Assembly: GCF_001945445.1 (NCBI RefSeq)
Contig: NZ_MSXW01000002.1
Coordinates: forward strand, 124,001-188,000
Length of the DNA stretch: 64,000 nt
From: Pseudomonas sp. PA27(2017)
GTDB taxonomy: Bacteria; Pseudomonadota; Gammaproteobacteria; Pseudomonadales; Pseudomonadaceae
Direction of reading: 5' to 3'
Translations under genes and position numbers: made by a program
The notes under the pieces: generated by a model
What the model was told of the DNA's origin: nothing
The model's input: only the letters and a program-made list of their open reading frames with translations
The model's database searches: none
In this document: in pieces, positions 55,632 through 64,000 of the stretch
Layout of the letters: each line of letters opens with the position of its first letter
How positions within the stretch are numbered: position 1 is the first letter of the stretch

Positions 55632-56830
55632 CAGATGGTCCCCCGACGCGGCGGTAGGCGATCGTTGAGGTAGAAGTCGCCCACGGCGTGGTACTTCCAG
55701 CGCACCGGGTCGTGCAGGGTGTGGGTGCGGGCGTTGCGCCAGTGGCGGTCGAGGCCGTGTTCGGCCAGGGTGGCGCGACTACCAGCCAGTTCCAGCAGCT
55801 TGCTGCCGAGCAGCAGCGAGGTTTCCGTGCTGATGGCTCGGGCCTCGGCTACGGCAATCGATGCGGCGGCCACGCTGTCGGCATCTGGCGCGGCCTGGGC
55901 GTGGTCGACGAATTCGCCGGCCCGCTCCAGTAGCGCTTCGGTTGCGGCCAGGCGCACGCGCAGCTTGCCGATTTCCTGCTGGGTCAGTGGGTCTTCACTG
56001 GCCTTTTCGATGCCGGCGTCGATCCACGGCCGCGACTTGTGCCGCACGAACTGCAGTAGGTCCTCGTAGGCGCCACGGGCGATGCCGGTGTCGATGGCGG
56101 CGTGCAGCAGTTGGGCGAAGGGGCCGACCGTGGTCGGGCGCTCGAAGGCACTCTGGAATGGCAGCACGTCATCGGTGTCCACCGCCACGCCGTCGAACAC
56201 CACGCTGCCGCTGCCGGTGGTGCGCTGGCCGAAACCGCTCCAGTCGTCGATCACCTGCAGGCCGCTGGCGTGGCTCGGCACGAAGGCGAGAAAGCCGATG
56301 CCGTTTTCATCGATGGCTAGGGTCGGGATGCGTTGAGCGAATAGGGCGCCGGTGCAGTAGAACTTGCGCCCGTCGATGCGGTAACCATCGGCGATGCGGG
56401 TCAGGCGGGTGGTGCGGTCCAGCGCCGTTTTGGTGCCCAGTTCGGCCAGGGCATTGCCAAAGCGCTCGCCGGCCAGCACCTCGGCATACAAGCGGCGCTG
56501 CTGCGCCTGGCTGCCGTTTACCCGCAGCACTTCCAAGGCGTAGAAATGGTTTTGCGGAATCTGCCCGAGCGAGCCGTCGGCCTGGGCGATACGGGCGATG
56601 ACCTTGGCGATGGTGACGCTAGCCAGGCCCGGCCCGCCAAAGGCGGTGGGCACGCTGATGCCCCACAGGCCGGAGTGAGAGAACTGCGCCAGTTCGGCGT
56701 GGGGTAACTGCCGATCGCGGTCACGCTCGGCGGCACCGTCGGCGAAGCGCTCGGCCAGGCGCTCGGCGACGGCAAGGGCTTGGGCGTCGTCGCGCAGTAG
56801 CGGCACGCCAGGTTGGGTGTGGGCGTTCAT
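55631..56830 (-). CDS. sfnB: SfnB-type acyl-CoA dehydrogenase-like flavoprotein 1
   Basis: 399 residues of the acyl-CoA dehydrogenase fold. It has FSHSGLWGISVPTAFGGPGL, ADGSLGQIPQNHFYALEVLR, RKFYCTGALFAQRIPTLAID, DDWSGFGQRTTGSGSVVFDG and HWRNARTHTLHDPVRWKYHA. The catalytic Glu of true dehydrogenases is not evident; relatives (SfnB, DszC, DmoA partners) are flavin-dependent oxygenases in sulfone and sulfoxide use. It lies four bases after its paralogue and overlaps the DszA-like gene. The exact substrate cannot be read from the sequence. Confidence 0.85.
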   Translation of the reverse strand: MNAHTQPGVPLLRDDAQALAVAERLAERFADGAAERDRDRQLPHAELAQFSHSGLWGISVPTAFGGPGLASVTIAKVIARIAQADGSLGQIPQNHFYALEVLRVNGSQAQQRRLYAEVLAGERFGNALAELGTKTALDRTTRLTRIADGYRIDGRKFYCTGALFAQRIPTLAIDENGIGFLAFVPSHASGLQVIDDWSGFGQRTTGSGSVVFDGVAVDTDDVLPFQSAFERPTTVGPFAQLLHAAIDTGIARGAYEDLLQFVRHKSRPWIDAGIEKASEDPLTQQEIGKLRVRLAATEALLERAGEFVDHAQAAPDADSVAAASIAVAEARAISTETSLLLGSKLLELAGSRATLAEHGLDRHWRNARTHTLHDPVRWKYHAVGDFYLNDRLPPRRGTI

Positions 56831-56834
56831 GGGC

Positions 56835-58079
56835 TCAAATCCAGGAGTGGCGGTTGGGGCGGGTGCCGTTGAGGTGCCAAGCGCCGATGGCGTGGTACTT
56901 CCAGCGCACCGGGTCGTGCAGGGTGTGAGTGCGGGCGTTACGCCAATGGCGGTCGAGGCCGAACTCGGCCAGGGTGGCGCGGCTGCCCGCTAGCTCCAGC
57001 AGCTTTTCGCTGGCCTGCAGGCTGAGCTCGGTGCTCAGCGCCTTGGCTTCGGCCACGGCGATGGAGGCCCGCGCCGCGCCGTCGGCATCGATAGGCGCGG
57101 CGGCCACTTCATCGAGCACCCGGCCGGCCTTGTGCAGCAGCGCTTGCGCGGCGTGCAGTTCGATGTGCAGGCGACCGACGTCGGCGATCACGTACGGGTC
57201 GTCACCGGCGCGCTCGACCTTGGCATCGATCCATGGCCGGGATTTTTCGCGCACGAAGGCAATGGCGTCGCGCACCGCGCCATCGGCAATCCCGAGATCG
57301 ATGGCCGCCTGAATCAGCTGGGAAAACGCGCCCTGGATGCTTGGCTTGTCGGCCAAAGGCCACAGCGGCACGAGGTCGTTCTCATCGACTTCTACCTCAT
57401 TGAGCAGCACGGTGCCGCTGGCGGTGGTGCGCTGGCCGAAGCCGGACCAGTCGTTGACGATACGCAGGCCCGGCCGGCCGCGCTGGATGAAGGCCAGCCA
57501 CGGGCGGCCCTGATCATCCAGCGCCTTGGCGGTGACCCAGTGGGCGAACAGGGCGCCGGTGGAGTAGAACTTCTCGCCACTGAGCAGCCAGCGCCCGTCG
57601 CGCTGGATCAGGCGTGCGCGCAGATCCAGGGTGTGCTTGCTGCCACGCTCCGGGCCGCCGTTGCCGATGCGCCAGCCGGCCAACACGCTGGCGAACAGGC
57701 GCCGCTGTTGCGCTGGGTTGGCAGCAGCGTGCAGCAGGCCGAGCAGGCCGAAGTGGTTTTGCGGAATTTGCCCGAGCGCCGGGTCGACGGCGCTGATGAT
57801 GCGAAACACCTCGGCGATGGTCACGTACGACAGCTGAGGGCCACCGAAGACGCGCGGCACGGCGATGCTGCCCAGGCCACTGGCGGTGAAACGCTCAACC
57901 AGCTCCCACGGCAGGCGCCGCTCACGGTCACGCTGGATGGCGCCGGCTTCGGCGGCGTTGGCCAGGGCGTGTGCGGCCTCCAACGCGTCGGCGTCGCTGG
58001 ACAGAATGGCGGCGGGGTGTAGCGGTGGGGCGACGTCCTGATCGGATGCGCTGTCCTCAAGGGTAATCGGACGTGTCAT
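56835..58079 (-). CDS. sfnB: SfnB-type acyl-CoA dehydrogenase-like flavoprotein 2
   Basis: 414 residues from ATG 58079, preceded by GAGGTT. It parallels its downstream neighbour almost domain by domain: PWELVERFTASGLGSIAVPR, AVDPALGQIPQNHFGLLGLL, SGEKFYSTGALFAHWV, NDWSGFGQRTTASGTVLLNE and HWRNARTHTLHDPVRWKYHA. The two are clearly an old tandem duplication. An extension of about 25 residues at the N-terminus distinguishes this copy. The frame stays open upstream to 58559, but that part overlaps the next gene. The role is probably oxidation of an organosulfur compound. Confidence 0.85.
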   Translation of the reverse strand: MTRPITLEDSASDQDVAPPLHPAAILSSDADALEAAHALANAAEAGAIQRDRERRLPWELVERFTASGLGSIAVPRVFGGPQLSYVTIAEVFRIISAVDPALGQIPQNHFGLLGLLHAAANPAQQRRLFASVLAGWRIGNGGPERGSKHTLDLRARLIQRDGRWLLSGEKFYSTGALFAHWVTAKALDDQGRPWLAFIQRGRPGLRIVNDWSGFGQRTTASGTVLLNEVEVDENDLVPLWPLADKPSIQGAFSQLIQAAIDLGIADGAVRDAIAFVREKSRPWIDAKVERAGDDPYVIADVGRLHIELHAAQALLHKAGRVLDEVAAAPIDADGAARASIAVAEAKALSTELSLQASEKLLELAGSRATLAEFGLDRHWRNARTHTLHDPVRWKYHAIGAWHLNGTRPNRHSWI

Positions 58080-58188
58080 GTGAACCTCATCGTGTGGATG
58101 TACCGCAGGAGCGCGGGGATGGGCGCGCCACGGCGAGAAAGCTAGGCTCCGGTGGCCCGCTGGCGGACAGCGTGCGTAACGAGCACGA

Positions 58189-59418
58189 TCAGCTGTAAAG
58201 CGAGGGTTGCGGGCCCTGGCCGCTGAGCAGCCAGTGACCGAGGTCGCGTACCTTGTAGTCGATGGGATCGTGCAGGCTGTGCACCCGCACGTTGCGCCAG
58301 AAGCGATCGAAGCCGTATCGCGAGCTGGTGGCGCGGGCGCCCATGTTCTCGAAGATCTGGCTGGTGATATCCAGGGCAGCACGTACTGCCACCACCTTGG
58401 CCTCGCTGATGGCCAGAGCGACCTCAGCGCGCTCGGCGGCGGTAAGTGCGGATTTTTCCCAGGCGCTCTGCAAGCGTTGTGCGGCTTGTTCGGCCAACGG
58501 AAGTGCGGCGCGATAACGCAACCACAGCTCGCCGTAGCGGTGCTGGATGAATGGGTCATCGCTGGCCTGGGCCACGCCGGAGGCCGGCCAGGCGCGGCTC
58601 TGTTCGCGGGTGTAGCGCAGCGCGGCGTCCAGCGCGCCCTGGGCGTTGCCCAAGTAGAGCTGGGTGAGGATCAGCTGTGACAGGCACGAGCGCAGGGTGG
58701 TGCGCGGGCTGGGGCCGACGGGGCCGAGCAACTCGCTGCTGTCCACGAACACCTGCTCGAACTGCACGGTGCCGCTGTCGGTCTGGCGCTGGCCGAAGCC
58801 GTCCCAGTCCTGATTCACCGCCAGGCCTTCGCGCTGGCTGGGCAATACGATGAACACCCGATCATCGGGTTTCTTGCTGCGCTGCACGCCAATTACCAGG
58901 GCATCGGCGCCCAGGGCGCCGGAGCAGAACGACTTGCTGCCATTGAGTTCGAAGTGCTCCTCGCGCTGGGTAAGATGCAACCCCACGTCGCGGCCATTGG
59001 TGGCGTTGCCCCAGAACCAGTTGTCCTGCGCGGTGCGGGTCAGCCATTGACGCTGCTGCTCGGGGCTGCCGAACAGCTGGATGGTCGCCACCTGCAAATG
59101 CTGGAAGGCGAACAGGTGGGCGAGCGAGCTGTCGGCGGCGGCGAGGTAGCGCACGATGCGATAGATCTCCGGCCAGGCCACGCCCTGGCCGCCGTACTGC
59201 TGCGGCACGGCGAGGGTCAGCAGACCGCTGCCCCGCAGCAGATCGCGTTCGGCCTGCGCGCTGCCGCCGGCACGGTCGCGCTCCACGACGCTGGCGGCCA
59301 ACTGCCGTGCCAGGTGTTCGACCGTGGTGCTGCGGCTGCCGAAATCCGCCGGGAACAGATGCGCGGCGAACAGCGGTTCTTCCGGCTGGCGGGAATGAGC
59401 GAGTGCCTGGCTGATCAT
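58189..59418 (-). CDS. DszC-like flavin monooxygenase (acyl-CoA dehydrogenase fold)
   Basis: 409 residues, with the same fold as the two SfnB-like genes but more distant. Marks are GSGLLTLAVPQQYGGQGVAW, FAFQHLQVATIQLFGS, WFWGNATNGRDVGLHL, NGSKSFCSGALGADALVIGV, DWDGFGQRQTDSGTVQFEQV and FDRFWRNVRVHSLHDPIDYK. DszC uses reduced FMN and oxygen to make sulfoxides and sulfones. The start overlaps the stop of the upstream binding-protein gene (ATGA). A 109-base gap to the SfnB-like gene shows nothing notable. Confidence 0.88.
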   Translation of the reverse strand: MISQALAHSRQPEEPLFAAHLFPADFGSRSTTVEHLARQLAASVVERDRAGGSAQAERDLLRGSGLLTLAVPQQYGGQGVAWPEIYRIVRYLAAADSSLAHLFAFQHLQVATIQLFGSPEQQRQWLTRTAQDNWFWGNATNGRDVGLHLTQREEHFELNGSKSFCSGALGADALVIGVQRSKKPDDRVFIVLPSQREGLAVNQDWDGFGQRQTDSGTVQFEQVFVDSSELLGPVGPSPRTTLRSCLSQLILTQLYLGNAQGALDAALRYTREQSRAWPASGVAQASDDPFIQHRYGELWLRYRAALPLAEQAAQRLQSAWEKSALTAAERAEVALAISEAKVVAVRAALDITSQIFENMGARATSSRYGFDRFWRNVRVHSLHDPIDYKVRDLGHWLLSGQGPQPSLYS

Positions 59419-60377
59419 GGTGCCGGGCTCCAGATGTTCACCTGGCGGGCGTCCACAGCCTTGGGTAGCAGCCCGGCCGCGAGGAAGGCATCGGCGATCT
59501 TCTGTTGCTCGGCAAGGCTGTCAGGCTTGACCAGACGTACCTGATAGCTGCGTTTGGCATTGGCCTTCTCGACGATGGCGGGAGCCAGGTTGCCCCACAG
59601 CGGGCCCAGCACCTCGGCGCCTTGGCTCGGGTTGGCGCGCAGCCAGTCGCCGGTCTTCACCAGTTCGGCGAAGACGATCTGCAGCACCTGCGGATGATTC
59701 CTGGCGAAGCTGGCGCTGGTCAGGTAATAGCGTTGGTAGTCGGCCAGGCCTTCGCCATCCGCGAGGATGCGTGTGGGCAGTTGCTGCTGGGCACCACTGA
59801 GAAAGGGCTCCCAGGTCACCCAGGCATCGACCTTGCGATTCTCGAAAGCGGCGCGTCCGTCGGCGGGTGTCAGGTAGGCCGGCTCGATGTCGCTGAACTT
59901 CAGGCCTGCCTTGGCGAGCGCGGCGATCAGCAGATAGTGCACGCCGGCAGCCTTGGTGACGGCGACCTTCTTGCCCTTGAGGTCGGCCAGGCTCTTGATC
60001 GGTGAATCCTCGCGCACCACGATGGCCTGGGCGTGAGGCGAGGGTGCCTCCTGGGCGAAGTAGGCGAGGTCGGCGCCGGCTGCTTGAGCGAACACCGGCA
60101 CGGTGTCGGCGACATCCGCGGACAGGTCGATATTGCCCACATTGAGCGATTCGAGCAGCGGCTGACCGCTGGGGAACTCGTGCCAGCTGATGGTGACGCC
60201 CTGATCGGCCAGCGCCTTTTCCAGGGTGCCCTGGCTCTTCAGCAGACTGATCAGGGTCGATGATTTCTGATAGCCGATGCGCAGTTGTTCAGCCGCATTG
60301 GCAAGCGGCGCAGCAGCCAGGCCGAGAACCAGTAACAAGGCAGTGATGGGGCGGTGCAGGGTGTGCGGCAATGACAT
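59415..60377 (-). CDS. Aliphatic sulfonate-type ABC transporter binding protein 1
   Basis: 320 residues, SsuA family. A signal peptide ends L-A-N-A. The mature start EQLRIGYQKSSTLISLLKSQ, then SWHEFPSGQPLLESLNVGNI, ADVADTVPVFAQAAGADLAY and DLKGKKVAVTKAAGVHYLLI are typical of periplasmic proteins that bind sulfonates. GAGG seven bases before ATG 60377 sets the start. It is the first gene of a leftward operon through the DszC-, SfnB- and DszA-like genes. A second protein of the same family lies on the other side of the porin gene. Confidence 0.88.
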   Translation of the reverse strand: MSLPHTLHRPITALLLVLGLAAAPLANAAEQLRIGYQKSSTLISLLKSQGTLEKALADQGVTISWHEFPSGQPLLESLNVGNIDLSADVADTVPVFAQAAGADLAYFAQEAPSPHAQAIVVREDSPIKSLADLKGKKVAVTKAAGVHYLLIAALAKAGLKFSDIEPAYLTPADGRAAFENRKVDAWVTWEPFLSGAQQQLPTRILADGEGLADYQRYYLTSASFARNHPQVLQIVFAELVKTGDWLRANPSQGAEVLGPLWGNLAPAIVEKANAKRSYQVRLVKPDSLAEQQKIADAFLAAGLLPKAVDARQVNIWSPAP

Positions 60378-60748
60378 GGCAGGACCTCGACAAAAACGCG
60401 TGGCGGCCATGCAGGGGACGATCACACGTACTTCATGAATGAGCGATAGAAGTCCGGTGGTCCGGTGTCGAGAAGCTAATCGATATAAAAAGTGATTAAT
60501 AAATAATTTCTAGATATTAGCTTAGGTCGATGAACTCGCTGGCTTGATATGCAAAATAGTTACTACAAAGTGAAAAATAATTCTTTTTAGGGATTACCAA
60601 AGCTCTCGTAAATTAGCCACCAGCCGACAGCGGACCACCGCATCGGGCCCGAACCAGGGGCTCTCTGCCAACGTCTTCGTGTCGGTGATGTCGAGCCCCT
60701 GTGCCGTGCCCGCTCATAACAGCACACCCTTGCACTGGAGCATCGAGC
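60378..60748. promoter_or_regulatory. Divergent, AT-rich control region of the sulfur cluster
   Basis: 371 bases between the leftward and rightward sulfur operons. The middle (about 60480-60600) is very AT-rich (AAAAAGTGATTAATAAATAA and similar) in an otherwise GC-rich area. That fits binding by a LysR-type activator such as CysB or a dedicated regulator, but I could not identify a defined site or a sigma-54 box. No gene is seen. Confidence 0.55.
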
Positions 60749-62065
60749 ATGAACAAGTCCACCCTGGCATTGGCCGTCGCCCTGGCCGCTCTGGCCACCG
60801 AAGCGAGCGCCGCTGGCTTCATCGAAGACAGCAAGGCCAGCATCGGCCTGCGCAATTTCTACTACGACCTCAACACCAAGAACACCGCCAACAACAATGG
60901 CGAGGCGCAGGAGTGGGGGCAGGGTTTCATTTTCAACTACGCCTCCGGGTTCACCCAGGGCACCGTCGGCTTTGGCGTTGATGCCATCGGCCTGCTCGGC
61001 GTGAAACTCGATTCCGGTGGCCGGGCTGGCAAGGCCGGCCGTGATCGCACTCCAGGCCAGCTGTTCCCGCTCGATAGCGACGGCAGCGCGGTGGACGACT
61101 ACAGCAAGGCCGGCGTGACCGCCAAACTGCGGCTGTCCAAGACCGAGGCGCGTATCGGCACGCTGCAGCCCAAGCTGCCGGTGGTGACCTTCAACGATGG
61201 TCGTCTGCTGCCGCAGACCTTCGAAGGCGGGCAGGTGACCTCCAGCGAGATCGACGGCCTGACCCTGACCGCCGGCCAATTGGAAAGCACCAAGACCCGC
61301 AGCTCCACCGACGACATCGGCCTGCGTATCGCTGGCGCCTCAGGCGAGGCCGACACCAACAAGTTCTATTTCGCCGGCGGCGACTGGAAAGCCACCAAGG
61401 ACCTGACGCTGCAGTACTACTACGGCAATCTGGAGGATTTCTACAAACAGCACTTCCTCGGCCTGGTACACAACTGGGCCATCGGGCCGGGTTCGCTGAA
61501 GAGCGACCTGCGTTACTTCGACAGCAATTCCGATGGCAAGAACGGCAGCGCAGCGGGGCGCGCCCAGGGTTACACCAGCACCGGCTACTACGGCAACGGC
61601 GTGACCGCCGGCGAGGTGGACAATCAGACCTGGAGCGCCTTGTTCACCTACACCCTGGGCGGCCATTCCGCCGGCCTGGGTTACCAGCAGGTCGAAGGTG
61701 ACAGCGCCTTCCCGTTCCTCAACCAGGGTGGCGGCTCGTCGTCCTACCTGATCACCGATCGGCAGATCGGCAAGTTCGCCAGTGCCGGAGAGCGCACCTG
61801 GGTGGCCGAATACGCCTACGACTTCGCCAAGCTGGGCGTGCCGGGCCTGAAGGCCAGCGTCGCCTATCTCAAGGGTGACAACGTCGATTCCGTCAGCGGT
61901 GACCTCAAAGAGTGGGAGCGTGACCTGCGCCTGGATTACACCCTGCTCGACGGGCCACTCAAGGGCCTGGGCGTGTCCTGGCGTAATGCGACCCAGCGCG
62001 GCAACGTCGCCACCGATGCCGACGAGAATCGTCTGATTCTAAGCTACACCCTGACGCTGCTGTAA
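60749..62065 (+). CDS. OprD-family outer-membrane porin
   Basis: 438 residues, family length. The signal peptide ends S-A-A before GFIEDSKASIGLRNFYYDLN, the classic OprD start. Further marks are AQEWGQGFIFNYASGFTQGT, VGFGVDAIGLLGVKLDSG and GTLQPKLPVVTFNDGRLLPQ, and it ends ILSYTLTLL. It should form an outer-membrane channel for small substrates. By position it probably serves organosulfur compounds. GGAG eight bases before ATG 60749 sets the start. The sulfonate transporter genes follow after 68 bases. Confidence 0.92.
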   Translation: MNKSTLALAVALAALATEASAAGFIEDSKASIGLRNFYYDLNTKNTANNNGEAQEWGQGFIFNYASGFTQGTVGFGVDAIGLLGVKLDSGGRAGKAGRDRTPGQLFPLDSDGSAVDDYSKAGVTAKLRLSKTEARIGTLQPKLPVVTFNDGRLLPQTFEGGQVTSSEIDGLTLTAGQLESTKTRSSTDDIGLRIAGASGEADTNKFYFAGGDWKATKDLTLQYYYGNLEDFYKQHFLGLVHNWAIGPGSLKSDLRYFDSNSDGKNGSAAGRAQGYTSTGYYGNGVTAGEVDNQTWSALFTYTLGGHSAGLGYQQVEGDSAFPFLNQGGGSSSYLITDRQIGKFASAGERTWVAEYAYDFAKLGVPGLKASVAYLKGDNVDSVSGDLKEWERDLRLDYTLLDGPLKGLGVSWRNATQRGNVATDADENRLILSYTLTLL

Positions 62066-62133
62066 GCCGCCCGTAATCGCCATGAGCTGGCGGGCGGTAT
62101 TGGTCCGCCAGCATCGTTCACAAGGACAAGATC

Positions 62134-63126
62134 ATGAAAAAAACCGCTTTGCGTGTCGGGCTCGCCGCCCTGTTCGCTGCCTGGCTGCCCATCGCCGCCT
62201 ACGCCGCGCCGCCCAGGGAAGTACGCCTGGACTACGCCTATTACGCGCCCACCAGCCTGGTGCTCAAGCAGCAAGGCTTGCTGGAAAAAGCGCTCGAGCC
62301 CCAGGGCATCAGCGTCAAATGGGTCTTCAGCCAGGGCAGCAACCGCTCGCTGGAATACCTCAATGGCGGTAGCACCGATTTCGCCTCGACCGCCGGCCTG
62401 GCCGCGGTGCTGAGCCGTGCCAATGGCGCGCCGATCAAGACCGTCTACGTGGCCAGCCGCCCGGAATGGACGGCGCTGGTGGTACCCAAGGATTCGCCGA
62501 TCCAGACCGTGGCTGACCTCAAGGGCAAGAAGGTGGCGGCCACCAAGGGCACCGATCCCTTCCTATTCCTGCTGCAGAGCCTGCAGAAAGCCGGGCTGAA
62601 CAAGAACGACGTGGAGATCGTCCACCTGCAGCACCCCGATGGCCGCGTGGCCCTGGAGCGTGGCGACGTGCAGGCCTGGGCCGGGCTTGACCCGCTGATG
62701 GCGTCGAGCGAGTTGCAGGCCGGTTCGCGCCTGCTGTATCGCAATCGCGATTTCAACAGTTACAGCGTGCTCAGCGTGACCGAAACCTTCGCCAAGCAGC
62801 AGCCAGCGTTGATCGAGCAGGTCATCGCCGCCTATGAGCAGGCCCGCCAGTGGGCCATTGCCAACCCGGATGCCTTGGCCCAGTTGCTCGCCGAGGAAGC
62901 CAAGCTGCCGCTGGAAGTCGCCAAGCTGCAGCTGTCGCGTACCGACTTCAGCAACTCGCAGCCAGGCGCCGAACACATCAACGCACTGAAGGCGGCGGCG
63001 CCGATCCTGCTCGAAGAGGGGCTGGTGCGCCCGGGTACCGACGTCGCCGGGGTGGTCGATCAACTGATCACGCCGCAACTGGCGGCCAAAGTGATCGCTC
63101 GCTCCGTGGCCAAGGCAGGTAACTGA
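62134..63126 (+). CDS. Aliphatic sulfonate-type ABC transporter binding protein 2
   Basis: 330 residues with signal peptide (ends A-Y-A). SsuA-like marks are REVRLDYAYYAPTSLVLKQQ, VFSQGSNRSLEYLNGGSTDF, VADLKGKKVAATKGTDPFLF and VQAWAGLDPLMASSELQ. It differs from the other binding protein in the cluster by lacking the usual GYQK start. It delivers substrate to the permease encoded next; the stop overlaps the permease start (TGATG). The substrate could be a sulfonate or sulfate ester. Confidence 0.88.
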   Translation: MKKTALRVGLAALFAAWLPIAAYAAPPREVRLDYAYYAPTSLVLKQQGLLEKALEPQGISVKWVFSQGSNRSLEYLNGGSTDFASTAGLAAVLSRANGAPIKTVYVASRPEWTALVVPKDSPIQTVADLKGKKVAATKGTDPFLFLLQSLQKAGLNKNDVEIVHLQHPDGRVALERGDVQAWAGLDPLMASSELQAGSRLLYRNRDFNSYSVLSVTETFAKQQPALIEQVIAAYEQARQWAIANPDALAQLLAEEAKLPLEVAKLQLSRTDFSNSQPGAEHINALKAAAPILLEEGLVRPGTDVAGVVDQLITPQLAAKVIARSVAKAGN

Positions 63127-63950
63127 TGATGAGGGCGCTAGGGCTCGTCATCAGCCGCGGCCTGCCCACCTCTCGGCCCAGGCTGAACGACCTGCGTGGC
63201 TGGGTGGTGCCGCTGCTGTTGCTGGCGCTGCTGGAAACCCTGGTGCGCACCGGCGTGCTGCCGAGCCACCAGATGCCGGCGCCCAGTCAAGTGGCCCAAA
63301 CCCTCTACCTCTTGGCGCAAAGCGGCGAGTTGTGGCGTCATCTCAGTGCCAGCCTGTTGCGGGTCGGGGCCGGCTTCGTGATCGGCGCCGCGCTGGCCAT
63401 CGTCATCGGCACCTGGGTCGGGCTGAGCCGGCGCGCCGAGGCGTATCTGGAGCCGACCTTCCAGGCGCTGCGGGCGATTCCCAGCCTGGCCTGGGTGCCG
63501 TTGTTGCTGCTCTGGCTGGGCATCGACGAAACGCCGAAGATCGTACTGATCGCCCTGGGCGCATTCTTTCCGGTGTACCTGGCGCTGCTGGCCGGTATCC
63601 GCAACATCGATCGCAAGTTGGTGGAAGTGGGACAGCTCTACGGCCTGCCGCCACTGACCCTGGTGCGCCGAATTCTCTTGCCGGCTGCGCTGCCAAGCCT
63701 GTTCACCGGTCTGCGTGGCGCGCTGAGCCTGAGCTGGATGTTCCTGGTCGCCGCCGAACTGATCGCCGCTACTCGTGGCCTCGGTTATCTGCTCAGCGAT
63801 GGTCGGGAAACCTCGCGCCCGGATCTGGTGATCGCCGCCATTCTGCTGCTGGCGCTGCTCGGCAAACTCAGCGACAGCCTGCTCAAAGCCTGGGAAAACC
63901 GGGCCCTGCGCTGGCGTGACAGCTATCAGGGTGGGGAGGGTGGAGCATGA
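63126..63950 (+). CDS. Sulfonate-type ABC transporter permease (SsuC family)
   Basis: 274 residues, six hydrophobic helices. The binding-protein-dependent permease loop is EVGQLYGLPPLTLVRRILLP, followed by ALPSLFTGLRGALSLSWMFL. RAIPSLAWVPLLLLWLGIDE is the family's conserved mid-section. Overlapping stops and starts on both sides (TGATG and ATGA) bind it into one unit with the binding protein and the ATPase. ATG 63129 is an equally possible start. Confidence 0.92.
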   Translation: MMRALGLVISRGLPTSRPRLNDLRGWVVPLLLLALLETLVRTGVLPSHQMPAPSQVAQTLYLLAQSGELWRHLSASLLRVGAGFVIGAALAIVIGTWVGLSRRAEAYLEPTFQALRAIPSLAWVPLLLLWLGIDETPKIVLIALGAFFPVYLALLAGIRNIDRKLVEVGQLYGLPPLTLVRRILLPAALPSLFTGLRGALSLSWMFLVAAELIAATRGLGYLLSDGRETSRPDLVIAAILLLALLGKLSDSLLKAWENRALRWRDSYQGGEGGA

Positions 63951-64000
63951 ATACGCTTTTGCAATTACAGAATATTCATAAGGCTTTCGCCGATGTGCGG
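63947..64000 (+). CDS. Start of an ABC transporter ATPase (SsuB-like), cut by the window edge
   Basis: Only 18 codons are present (MNTLLQLQNIHKAFADVR). They show the usual first strand of an ABC ATPase. GGAG lies three bases before the ATG, which overlaps the permease stop. By operon order it should be the ATP-binding subunit of the sulfonate-type importer. Confidence 0.8.
   Translation, partial: MNTLLQLQNIHKAFADVR

Overview
This window looks like a chromosome segment of a fluorescent-type Pseudomonas. The reasons are high GC housekeeping genes (brnQ/braB, htpG, a YbiT-type ABC-F protein), a typical Pseudomonas REPIN palindrome, DUF1654 genes, SfnB-type sulfur genes and an OprD-family porin. 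A perfect HrpL-type promoter in front of an effector-like gene points to a plant-associated, hrp-bearing lineage. That is inference: no type III apparatus gene lies in the window.

Region 1 (about 0.3-21.5 kb) is a type I secretion locus. It has an HlyB-like ABC exporter, an HlyD-like adaptor, a small AT-rich signal-peptide protein, and a 2975-residue RTX protein whose N-terminus resembles a phage-type lysozyme. A convergent 2064-residue RTX protein is made only of repeats, and a glycosyltransferase follows it. The two RTX proteins end in nearly the same C-terminal sequence, so they are probably substrates of the same exporter. The lysozyme-like head and the periplasmic-looking protein just upstream share a low GC content and could be a toxin-immunity pair.

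Region 2 (21.5-30.3 kb) is ordinary core: branched-chain amino acid carrier, two small membrane proteins (DUF599 and MAPEG), a small lipoprotein, a membrane protein of unknown role, htpG with a clear sigma-32 promoter, a REPIN, and an ABC-F ATPase.

Region 3 (30.3-40.1 kb) is a heavily decayed prophage or island. It contains an ndpA/yejK relic fused in frame to an integrase tail, other frameshifted phage genes, three DUF1654 copies, a second integrase scrap, and several intact genes of unknown function. In the middle stands an intact 400-residue protein with ADP-ribosyltransferase motifs, an acid-free N-terminus, and a perfect hrp box upstream. It is a strong candidate type III effector and the most notable find here.

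Region 4 (40.1-51.6 kb) carries a small periplasmic protein, a GlxA/AraC-type regulator, an outer-membrane beta-barrel, a GGDEF diguanylate cyclase, and a chaperone-usher fimbrial operon. The operon's last gene (a tip adhesin-like protein) has been duplicated together with the 3' end of the usher gene.

Region 5 (51.6-64 kb) is a sulfur-scavenging cluster. One strand carries a sulfonate-type binding protein, a DszC-like and two SfnB-like flavin enzymes, a DszA-like monooxygenase, and MetQ-MetN-MetI. The other strand carries an OprD-family porin and a second sulfonate-type ABC transporter that runs off the right edge. Together they could take organosulfur compounds from outside the cell to the cytoplasm and release their sulfur.
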